Below, in pieces: positions 55,077-64,000 of a DNA stretch of 64,000 nt. Where the stretch lies: contig JAHLKG010000022.1 of assembly GCA_025526995.1 (NCBI GenBank), positions 434,001 through 498,000 of the forward strand. Reading direction: 5' to 3'. Under the pieces are notes generated by a model. That model made no database searches. It saw only the letters and a program-made list of their open reading frames with translations, and had not been told where the DNA came from. The stretch's first letter is position 1; each line of letters starts with the position of its first letter. Source of the stretch: Powellomyces hirtus (lineage: Eukaryota > Chytridiomycota > Chytridiomycetes > Spizellomycetales > Powellomycetaceae). The translations under genes were made by a program, and so were the position numbers.

Positions 55077-56299
55077 AGGGTGAGAAGGGTGCGGATGAGA
55101 TTGGGTTTGGGGTTTTGGGCCAGGCGTGAGAGAGTGAGGGAGAGTGGTCTCAGTGAAAGGGGGGTGAATGAGGGCGGGCTTTATAGCTCGCAGATGAGAG
55201 GTGATGATAATAAAAAAGCCCCAGCCGAGAGAAAGAAAAAAACCCTAAGACTCACCGGCCTCTCCGCTGCCCAGCCTTCTCTCTTGTTCTGTTTTTCTTT
55301 TTTTTCTTGCTATAAACGCACTGCGTGCCGCATGCGCATCATCGGGCGCGGCAAGCCCAACGCAGCGAGCTGGGTGTTTTCTGTCAGGTTTTTTCCTGTT
55401 GTTCTTTTTTTTTCCCCCTTTTGCGGGGTTAGCATTTTTGCCTTTGCTGGGCTTTCCCACAAGTGTGCGCATCCATCCACCAGTATCTGCTCTGAGGCGC
55501 GTTCAATTCGCGCATGTGGCACAGTTATCGGACGCGCAGTTCTTGTCCCAAGCACCTACTTTTGTTCCGCGCGTCAATTTTTATCGACTTCTTTTTTTCT
55601 TTTTTCTTATGTATTTTCTCTTTTTCTGCTGGGGTTGGCTCCTCTCTGGCACACGCCAGCGACTCCTGCCGGCTTGGGGCCCGTTTCTGTTTTCCATTTT
55701 TTCTTTTGGTGGGGTCCAGTTGCCAGTTGGAGAATACTGTACACTGCATGGCATTTTAAGGTGGTGCCCGATGCCCTTGCCCTACTGACAGATTTGACGC
55801 TCAATTTTTTTTTTCGGTTGTTGTATGGATTTCTAGTGGACCATACAACAGAAGCGAGTCCAACCACAAACCGATGGTGAAGAGACGAAAAAAAGTACTG
55901 TAAGAGAAAGGTCGTAACTTCTCCGTACAAAATCTGCACTGCGCTGAGAGAAGGGGCCCGACGCCGGCTGCTTCGCCACGCGGTTCCGGACTTGGCTGAA
56001 TCGGACATTGAGTCCGTTTCCAGGAGAGGGGGGGTGGGGTTCTGTGGAGCATGGTCATTCCTATTTCCATATGAGGAGATGATATTTGATTTGAATACGG
56101 GAGCAGGTATTCATGTATCAATGTAGTAGGCGTGCGAGTTGCAAGCACTGGGGACAATGCATCTTTTTAAAGAACATACTCGTGGGTTTGCGAGTTTGGG
56201 AGGTTTTCTATATCTTACGGGTCATGGACTGTTCACAATAAACTACGTTGGGTGCGGAAATGAAGAAAACTGAGTGGGACGGCGGAGGGGCCCTGCCTC
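55077..56299. other. Intergenic region, T-rich
   Basis: 1.2 kb with many T runs (for example near 55300, 55400, 55600 and 55810). An open frame from 54963 to 55880 crosses it but is driven by T-rich Phe/Leu codons and overlaps the secreted-protein gene, so it was not taken as a gene. Confidence 0.5.
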
Positions 56300-58846
56300 T
56301 CATACCAATGCCACCGCTTCCTGGGTAGGTCGAGCCAGGACATTCGACAAGGCCGCGTTCATCGCGCGCCCCGTCAACGGCAAACTCTGGCGTTCCGTCG
56401 TCTTCAAGATCACTTCGTGATCAATATTAACCGCTTTCCCCACCGCAACTCCATAGTGTGCCAGGAGCTGCCCTTGGGCCCAGAGCTGCATGTCCGGTGC
56501 CGTTGGTTTCCCCGCCTCCACCGTCGCGGTGATCCCCGTTTCCGCCCGTACAGCCAGTCCCGCACCGCCGGAAAACACTGCGCCGCCGAATAACTCAACC
56601 CCAATAAACAGTTCGGGCTGGACGGCTGCCGAGAGCGTGATGGTGGTGGTGGCCGCGGACGCAATGGACGGTTTGTGCGGGGTGAAGAGGGGCGTAAACC
56701 CGGATGCCGTGTGCGTGCGACCCATGAGGTCGAGGGTAGCGCTGAAATGCGGGATGGAGAGGGCGACGCCTGTCGTCAAAGTCATTGATTTGGCGAATGC
56801 GACGCCCGCCTGAGCAGAGAGGCGGAGTTGTGGCCCGATGGTGAGGACCCCGTCCAATCCAAACGCTGACAATTTGAACAATGCAATTTGGACCGCGTCG
56901 GTTTTAAATCCCAGCTCGGGCGGAGCGGCCGCGGCCGTGAGGGCCACATCGACATTGGCCTCCACACCGCCTTCCACCCTCGCCGTCAATTCGGTGACCG
57001 TGAACCCAGCGCCGCGGATGGCGACACTCACATTCACACTCCCCCTCGTCCAGCAATTCTCACAGTCCAGTGTCACAGGACCTACACTATACAACGGCAC
57101 CACGCTGCCCGCGCGGCCGGTTGTTGCATCATAGTTGATGTTGAGCGGGAGGGAGGCGTTGTAGGTTTTCCGGGCTGCGGCGTCGAATGCGGCGGCTTGG
57201 GCTTGGCCTTCGGGAGACGCGCGGAATACGGCGTCTGTGTGGAATGTGAGGGGGTTGTCGTCGGCGAGGAGGTTGTCGATGTAGGCGGTGTTGATGGGGG
57301 TGCAGTCGAACAAGCCCCGGGCCGTGAGAGAAGGGGTTGGGGAGGTGGGGTTGTAGGGGCAGAGGGGGACATCGGTTGGGGTGGCGGTGGTGGCTGTGCC
57401 TGTCGGCGCGATGTTGATGGGGAGTCCGGTGGCAGGATCAATAGGCGTTGCGCCAGTAGGGTTGATAGGTAGGCCAGTGGCAGGGTCAACGGGAGCAGCA
57501 GCAGGATCAACGGGGAGGCCTGTAGCAGGGTCAACGGGAGCAGCCGCAGGATCGAGGGGAAGGCCTGTAGCAGGGTCAACGGGAGTAGCCGCAGGATCGA
57601 CGGGGAGACCAGTCACCGGGTCAATCGGCGCACGATCTACAGGAAGACCCGTAGCAGGGTCCACAACCGGTCCATTGGTAGGTTGAGGAGTCTCGGAAAT
57701 GATAGCAGAGGACGTCTGCAAACCGGCTTCCTCGCCGGTTGAAGTAGCAGCAGCAGCGTCCGTGAGAGGGGTGAAGGTAGTGCTGGGTCGGAATCGAGCT
57801 GAGCGGGAGGTGGGCATAAACGGTGGAGAGCTGAAGGTTGCGCCTGGGGTTGCAGAGTGGAGGCGGGTGCGGGATGCGAAGGTAGGGCGGGTTGCGAACG
57901 TACGGGTTGCAGACGCGAGGGTTCGCGGGACACGTGTGGCTGTGGCGCGCCGGGTGGTAGAGGCAGCAACAGCGCGTGTCGACCTAGTCGCGCCAGGTGG
58001 GTTGCGGGTTGCAGGAGAGACACGCGTGGGCCTAGCAGTAGCAGCGGCAGGGCGAGTACGGGATGCTACAATACCACCCGGGCGGGTCGCAGCGGGCCGA
58101 AGAGGGGTGCGCGCGGCAGCGGTAGGTGTAGCAAGACGCGCGCGGACGGGTGCAGTGACTGCTGGGTGGCGGGCAGCTGCAGCGCGAGTAGGACGTGCTT
58201 CTGCTTTGCTTGGGAGACGCGGAGCCGGTTTGGTGGGACGGGCCGCCGCTCTGACAGGTACAGCCCGGGTAGGTGGTCTGGTTGGGCGCCGTTTTAGTGC
58301 ATCACGCGCCTCAACCGCAGGGGCAAGTACGGGCTCAGGTGCGGGCCCAACATGTCCGGCGAGAATTTCCCAAGTGTTGACATACTCTAGGAACTGCGGG
58401 ATGCGGCGTACGGGCAATGTAACCGCCGCACTGGGGATCGACGCCGTGGGATCCGCCGTCACCTCATACAATTCCACACTGGTTTTGTCACACGCAATGG
58501 CCTTGGACAGAAAGAGGAGGGTGGATGGCCCCCACAGCGTTGCAGCAGTGTGCGCGTCCGCCGGCGTCGCAAAGCCCACGTCAATTTCGGTGATGTTTGT
58601 CCCCGTGGGCACACAGTGGACGGCGGTGACTGACTCGTGGTCGAGCGAGACGGCGGCCTGAAGGGTGTTGAGACGCAGCGAGGCGGCTGCAGTTGCGGAC
58701 CCGAAATTGACGAGGAGGTCGGTGGAGGGTGTCAAGTCGCCTGCGGCACGCGATTTGAGTGCGGCGAGGGTGGTTGTGGGGGAGGACCAGACAGTAGGGG
58801 ATGCTAGGCCGGCTAGCAGGGCGGGGAGGATCCAAGAGGCCTTCAT
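56300..58846 (-). CDS. Large secreted protein with Arg/Pro/Thr-rich linker and DPATGLP repeats
   Basis: 848 residues in one exon. The ATG at 58846 was chosen because it starts a signal peptide (MKASWILPALLAGLASP); the frame is open a little further upstream. Layout: an N-terminal globular part of about 190 residues with several Cys, an Arg/Thr/Pro/Ala-rich linker of about 150 residues, then near residues 400-480 five to six tandem copies of a 15-16 residue repeat (DPATGLPVDPAAAPV), then a C-terminal domain of about 330 residues starting near a CENCWTRG motif and rich in beta-type sequence. It resembles fungal surface proteins of unknown function in layout; exact family not recalled with confidence. 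The likely location is cell wall or outside the cell. Confidence 0.75.
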   Translation of the reverse strand: MKASWILPALLAGLASPTVWSSPTTTLAALKSRAAGDLTPSTDLLVNFGSATAAASLRLNTLQAAVSLDHESVTAVHCVPTGTNITEIDVGFATPADAHTAATLWGPSTLLFLSKAIACDKTSVELYEVTADPTASIPSAAVTLPVRRIPQFLEYVNTWEILAGHVGPAPEPVLAPAVEARDALKRRPTRPPTRAVPVRAAARPTKPAPRLPSKAEARPTRAAAARHPAVTAPVRARLATPTAAARTPLRPAATRPGGIVASRTRPAAATARPTRVSPATRNPPGATRSTRAVAASTTRRATATRVPRTLASATRTFATRPTFASRTRLHSATPGATFSSPPFMPTSRSARFRPSTTFTPLTDAAAATSTGEEAGLQTSSAIISETPQPTNGPVVDPATGLPVDRAPIDPVTGLPVDPAATPVDPATGLPLDPAAAPVDPATGLPVDPAAAPVDPATGLPINPTGATPIDPATGLPINIAPTGTATTATPTDVPLCPYNPTSPTPSLTARGLFDCTPINTAYIDNLLADDNPLTFHTDAVFRASPEGQAQAAAFDAAARKTYNASLPLNINYDATTGRAGSVVPLYSVGPVTLDCENCWTRGSVNVSVAIRGAGFTVTELTARVEGGVEANVDVALTAAAAPPELGFKTDAVQIALFKLSAFGLDGVLTIGPQLRLSAQAGVAFAKSMTLTTGVALSIPHFSATLDLMGRTHTASGFTPLFTPHKPSIASAATTTITLSAAVQPELFIGVELFGGAVFSGGAGLAVRAETGITATVEAGKPTAPDMQLWAQGQLLAHYGVAVGKAVNIDHEVILKTTERQSLPLTGRAMNAALSNVLARPTQEAVALV

Positions 58847-60789
58847 ATTTGATTTGAGGCGGGCGAAGAGATGAGTGTTTGGGGGGATGGGCCAGGAGAC
58901 TTGGCTTAGGTGCAGCTGCTGATATGGAAAGGGAAAAACCAAATGTCCCTTCGCTTTAAATACTTTGCGAGTGGCAGGCGGGACTAGCAGAGAAGGACGT
59001 CCTCATCTACAGTCCGACAAAGCGGCCACCTCTTTTGCGAGGCTCATCATCCCAATGAGAACAGCAGCAGTTTTTCTGTGCTCGTATTTCGGTGATCATC
59101 CCAGGTCCCGCAAGAACATATTTCTTCTCCGTACGCGGCAGCAAAATGTAGGCCCCCCTCCCGAACGTGTAGCGGTGCCAATAGAAATAGTGCAAAATGC
59201 TCCATCACCCACATTGTCGCATTCGCACACGCCGAGACCTCTCGCTCAGTGAAACTATCATTTGCTTCTTTTGGGTGCTGGGATGCTTTGGCCGAGCCAC
59301 AATGTTAGAGAATTTGCTGTAAAGCCAGCAAGGGGCACTCCCCCAAGGGATTGCACAATCAACGCCGAGCGTTATCCGGCGGTTACACTTCCCGGCCAGA
59401 AATTCAAACCCTCCCCCAATATCGACTGTGAGCCACTCCGAAACGAAAATGAGAGAAGTTATTGTTCCGTTTTACTCTAAAGCTAACCCAGAAAGGAACG
59501 CGTCGCTTCCATTGCTGACATCAGCTGATAAAAACTGCTGTCAAAAATCGGATCGGGAACTTCCCGTCGATGCGCAGGCACAACGCAAAGCAGAAAAGAA
59601 CAGATGTGTGCGAGCGGCAGCAGGAGATGGTGCAAAACTAGGCCACTCTTTGTGGCAGTGTAGTTATCATATTGGGCGCCACCCCGCACAAGTGCTCACT
59701 GTTCATCCTTGAACCAACAAAGCTGCTGCGCACAAGACCAAAAACGAGTGGCAGGCCCATCCGTGAGTGAATTAGCTGTATGATGGAGATGGAGATGTGA
59801 GTGATGGTCAGGAAGATAAGAGGATTGAGAGGCAAAGGGTTTTGAATGAGGATGCGTCCTGGGGTTGTTTTCTCAAACAACAACGGGCAACCCCAACTCA
59901 CAATCGATTCCGGATTGGCGTTATTCCTGCGCTGGCTGCTCTTGGCCACCGCAGTAGCAGCCAAAACGTCGACAGCAACCACCCCTCTAGTCCTCCAGCC
60001 ATCCATCTGTCTTTCCTCTTTTTTTTTCAATCCACCCCATGCTATATATCTATGCTATCTATCCATTCATTCCAGCTATCATATCGTATCACGTCACCTC
60101 ATGAGTAAAGGATCATCAATTGCTAAAATCCAGTCCTCGAGAGCTGCGACGGCACCAGAGTTTCGCACTGCGGGTCTCAGTTTTAGCAACACATGTAGTG
60201 ATTGGATGATGCACCACGGACTTGTTAAAGTGCTTGTATTTTGCATTTATGGAGATTGGATTTACTTCTCCCCTCATGAGGATTTCGGGCAGACAAATGC
60301 GTGGGAGATTGTTGTGAAGAATCAGATCTCAGACGCGCGCATTGTGGAATTGCGGCGGGATCCGAGCCCAAGAATCTTCACAGCAATCTCAGTCCCAAGC
60401 CAAAGCTTGCATTTTGCAAAAGCCCCATTGCAGCAGTAACTTATTGACGTTAGGATTCGGCACCCCCCATTCATATTTACAAGTAGATGCGTACAGTAGT
60501 CTTCGTTTGAGACCGTCCGAGCTGACACTAGCATGCCTTATCTATCTGGGGGGCTAGTCACGAGACCTGACTGGACTGAATTGACTGCGCCTAAATGGAA
60601 CGAACGAAACGACGACGACAAACGACGACGACGACGAGGCAGGACAAGATCAGTTGACCTCAACCCGCGAACAGCTCACAGCGCCTCACCAAACAACCAG
60701 CATACCCCTATCCCCATCCACATCCCATCCAGGCACGCTTCGTCTCTCGCAAAATCGGCCAACAGCATCCAAACACACCCAAAACAAAC
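58847..60789. other. Intergenic region, no gene seen
   Basis: 1.9 kb between divergent genes. Short open frames (for example 59846-60439) show no domain or consistent composition. A (GAC)n/(CGA)n stretch lies near 60610-60640, before the RBM8A gene. Confidence 0.5.
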
Positions 60790-62008
60790 ATGGCTGCCAC
60801 CGACAACTATGAGATGGCCGTCGACCTCGATGCTGGTGTAGACGAAATGCAAGTCGATGAGGGTATGCAGCTACATGACTCAAAAAAGGATGGGAGTAGG
60901 ACAGGCCAAACACGGGGCTGATCGCGAAAATGTCACTTGTTCGTCTCCATTGCAGCCCCAACAGATCAGATCGAGCACGTCAAAGCCAGCGCCACGAGAA
61001 AAAAGGGTCGTGGATTCCAAGAACGTCGAGGAGGTGGGTCTATCATGCAAAGCAGGAAACCAGAGGGAGGAAAGGAGGGAACGGGCGGTGGGCGTCTGGA
61101 AGAAAATGTCGTGAAATCCAGCGGGGCAGACTAAGGACATCCTCCGTGATGCAAGGTGACGAGAACGGAGTTTGGGTATTAAAGGGACTGAATTCTTACC
61201 GGCTCGGGCGACATAATGCGGCGTGAGAAACAGCTTGGGGATGGTGAGCGTGCGAGGGAAGAGGGCTCCTCACGAAGGGAGACGCTCACAACCCTCTACC
61301 ATAAACGCATAATTTGCGCGCGCTGGGGAACGGACATATATGATACTTTCTTCGCTCGCGATTGTCCTTCCGCCAAGCGCAGAGGATTGCTTCTTTGCTA
61401 ACGTTGGCTTTGCCATCCCCTTGTCCTCCTCGTTCCCAGATGATCAGGATGGAACCTTTTCCAATGCTCGCTTTGATTCCCTGGAAGATGGACATTCGGC
61501 GGGTCAGGCTCAGCGATGTAAGTTCTAAATTGCTGTATGATGGACACAGCCATCTGCTGGAAGGCGCTGATGTGTCTCTTGCCCATAGCGGTGGAAGGAT
61601 GGATCATTCTGGTAACGGGTGTCAACGAAGAAGCCACAGAAGAAGATGTGACAGAACTATGTGCGGACTTTGGAGAGATCAAGAACGTGCATTTGAACCT
61701 TGACCGACGGACCGGTTACGTCAAGGTAAAGTTTAACGGATGCGCGACTCGCAACCACATGCATACTATAAGAGTCGAATGTCACGCGCTGACCCTGTGT
61801 GGTTCTCGTATAGGGGTACGCGCTGGTTGAGTACGAAACCCACAAGGAAGCCCTTGAAGCTGTCCAAGGACTGAACGGCACCACATTCCTCGACGGACCC
61901 ATCAGCGCCAGCTTTGCCTTTGTCAGAGGCAGCAGTGCCAGCAAAAGCGTCCAGGAGCGACGCAGACCGCGTCGCAATGGCGATGACGGAGGTCGTCGTG
62001 GAAGATGA
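60790..62008 (+). CDS. RBM8A: RNA-binding protein 8A (Y14), exon junction complex
   Basis: Five exons: 60790-60862, 60956-61033, 61440-61517, 61589-61725 and 61814-62008; 186 residues. After an acidic N-terminus and a basic stretch ([13 protein letters not shown]), the junction into exon 4 restores the invariant SVEGWI start of the Y14 RNA-recognition motif. It continues with [26 protein letters not shown] and [13 protein letters not shown], and ends in an Arg/Gly-rich tail. Y14 pairs with MAGO in the exon junction complex placed on spliced mRNA in the nucleus, where it influences export and decay. Length is close to the family norm of about 170. The second intron (406 bases) is the longest in the window and could hide a further small exon. 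Confidence 0.9.
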
Positions 62009-62553
62009 TTTCCTACCATCAACCCACATACTCGTCCCCCGACTCACCATTCCCCTTGTGGCACCACGTACCACGACACCCAGAATCCTTCTCTCTTTCC
62101 CTTTCGCAGCAACCAGCGCGTGCATTCATGTAATAAATGAAAATAGTTGTATTTACCACCCTGACATTTTGGAGCAGATTGGTTTGATGAGCACCTGTCC
62201 TCCGTGTGAACAAAAACAAGACGCAGCTATCGCCAGATGCCTGGTAGCAGCGGCCGCTCTTTCAACTTATGGGAAACCCATCGTTTGTGCAGCGTTTTCC
62301 TCGCCCCACTTCCTTTATTATTGTTATCGTACATTGATTTGTAGCATCGCGGTCGTGTTTACCGCTTTCTATACTTTCGGACTGTCACAATGCGCCGCAT
62401 TTCTTCAAGAAGCCATCGCGGCTTTCTCGCTTGCGAGCGCCAGTCTGATCAAAGAAGCAGAAGCGAAAGGAAAGCATGAGAGAGAGAATGTCAGTCGCGA
62501 TTCAAAACCGGAAAACGTGTCCAGGCGTTCTACAAATCGTTTGGTTCTCTCGC
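62009..62553. other. Convergent intergenic region
   Basis: 545 bases between RBM8A and ODAD2. AATAAA occurs near 62130, about 125 bases after the RBM8A stop, as a plausible polyadenylation signal. An overlapping open frame (61914-62564) is a shadow of the RBM8A 3' end. Confidence 0.5.
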
Positions 62554-63979
62554 TCACCGTCTGATATTCCCAATTGTGCCTGCCGCCGCCTCCTGCAAAT
62601 TCTGGTCCGAGCTCCCCACCATGCCCAACAACAACTGTACCACGCCATGTTCATGCATCGTGATACAATTATCCGGGTCCATGCTTAACTGATGCAGCGC
62701 GCGGGCCGTGCTCCGATGGACTTCGTCGTCAGGGCTGCGGAGGTACTTGACTAAAGGAGCCACTGCGCCCGCGGTGCCGAACGACACCCGGTTGTTGCCC
62801 CAGTGGCAGCACCGCGCGACGGCTTCGGCGAGGTGACGCCGGAGTTTGTCGTTACGCGTGTTGGTGAGCTTGGCGAGCATGGGAACCACACCGTGGTCGG
62901 TTATGACGGCGAGGTTTTCCTCTGGAGAGTGAGAGAAACAAAAAGAAATAGAGAGTGTAAGAATGTGAATTGGTTTGTCGTGAAGAGGGGGAAGGGGAGT
63001 GCGGCGAGAACAGTTGGCATCGATTTTTCTCGGTACCGTCTTTTGCAATATTCGCGATAGCAGCACACACACTCGCTAACACATCCGCGTTATCCGATTT
63101 GAGCAGCGACACGATCAGTTCCAGACCTCCGACGAACGAGCGGACCATTTCGCCAGAATCCTTTGCTTCATGAACCAAGGGAAAAAGAAAAACATCAGTA
63201 TCTGCTTCTGCGAGTTCTTTTTGTGGATCATTTACCATGTTCAATGCACGGCGAAATCGCCCACGCCGCACTGGCCTGCACAAGCGGGTTGGCGGATTTG
63301 AGCAACGACCAGAGAAGACGAACGCCGTCAAGACGGTCAATTATGGCCATGCAATCAGCTATGAAAATCGAAAAAAAGGTATGGATCTTGAGATCAGCAC
63401 GCACATAGAAACTTGACACCGAGGCTCCACGATGTGGAGACATAACACTCACAATCCAAAGCACACGCTCCAACCGCGGTCGTCACGTTCACTAGCAACG
63501 ATTGGTTGGTTCCCGTGAGGAGGTTCACCAAAGGTGTGATACCGTTACTGTCTTTGATGGCTTGCCGGCCCTCAACTAAAACCCAAACAAAAAGAAAAAG
63601 GAACGTCTAAGTAAGCTTGAACAAGAACTTCGGGTGTTTCATGATATATGTTTGCTTACCGGTCTGCGCACACGCCCCTAAGGCGCCAACGACATTAACC
63701 AGCACGTCTTCGGGCTGGTTTTCCATCAATCCGACGAGTTTCTTGATGGTGTTGAGTTTGTTGAGTGCAGCGACGTTTTCCACTACGAGATTCAACAAGG
63801 AACGATTAGGAAATTACAAAGTAGATGTTGTCAACCGAACATGTGTTACTTACGATTCTGCGCACACTTCCAGACAGCCCCCGTCGCAGCCGCCAACAGT
63901 TCCTTGTTGACGGTGTTGTCGAGCAGGTTCACCAGGTGCGAAAGGCCAGAGTACTGGCGGACGAGAGTGCGGGTTTCAT
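62554..63979 (-). CDS. ODAD2: Outer dynein arm docking complex subunit 2 (ARMC4), 3' part
   Basis: Six exons on the minus strand: 63854-63979, 63660-63782, 63453-63575, 63236-63358, 63037-63165 and 62554-62921. They encode the last 329 residues or so; the N-terminal part lies beyond the window. Each inner exon is one ARM repeat of about 41-43 residues and every intron is phase 1. Diagnostic blocks of ARMC4 are [23 protein letters not shown], split over helices, then [38 protein letters not shown] and the end block [19 protein letters not shown]2 anchors outer dynein arms on axonemal doublets, so the organism makes motile flagella. The terminal CGG-TGA could instead be a splice donor to a tiny last exon. 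Confidence 0.9.
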
Positions 63980-64000
63980 CTATGGGAGAGAAAAAAATTG

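Noticed and set aside
54963..55880. Open frame of 305 residues on the plus strand
   Set aside because: Its Phe/Leu content comes from T runs, and it overlaps the better supported secreted-protein gene in reverse.
59846..60439. Open frame of 197 residues between the secreted protein and RBM8A
   Set aside because: No domain, irregular composition and no splice or promoter support; probably chance.

Overview
The window is nuclear DNA of a flagellated (zoosporic, chytrid-like) fungus. The cellular genes are split by short GT-AG introns of about 60-200 bases. They include an outer-dynein-arm docking factor (ODAD2/ARMC4), a MAK/ICK-type kinase, a guanylyl-cyclase-type class III cyclase and a Pap1/Yap1-type bZIP factor. 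The organism assignment is inference from this gene set.

Bases 1 to about 34730 are a nested block of LTR retrotransposons. (1) Copia-1 (+ strand) forms an LTR-sharing tandem array (period 3668/3671 bases) of copies lacking reverse transcriptase, ending in one full-length copy at 8291-13773 that sits inside an older Copia-1 copy with a 5-base CAAAC target duplication. (2) A second, older Copia-1 copy begins at 15456. It appears to be split by Copia-2 (- strand, 16721-22555, plus a partial neighbour sharing one LTR) and then by a Ty3/Gypsy chromovirus (- strand, 22995-30970), and resumes at 30971-34459. All three families carry a chromodomain, which is unexpected for the two Copia families. 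Decay in all families is dominated by CpG to TpG/CpA changes.

The most unusual content is two RING-finger genes carried by unrelated retroelements, each spliced and antisense to its element: a two-exon, 114-residue gene inside the Copia-2 LTR (intact at 22120-22560, broken at 17001-17441), and a four-exon, 176-residue gene at 23724-24463 in the 3' part of the Gypsy element. Next to the second lies an array of nine short hairpins showing compensatory base changes.

From 35968 to the end lie ordinary genes: ATXN10 (-), a bZIP factor (+), a MAK/ICK kinase (-), a YTH-domain m6A reader (+), a coiled-coil guanylyl-type cyclase (+), a small secreted Cys-rich protein (-), a large secreted repeat protein (-), the exon-junction protein RBM8A/Y14 (+) and the 3' part of ODAD2 (-). 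The kinase, the cyclase and ODAD2 plausibly serve flagellar assembly and motility signalling; RBM8A and the YTH protein act on mRNA. Gene models were joined by hand from frame, splice-site consensus and family similarity. No tRNA, rRNA or CRISPR was recognised.
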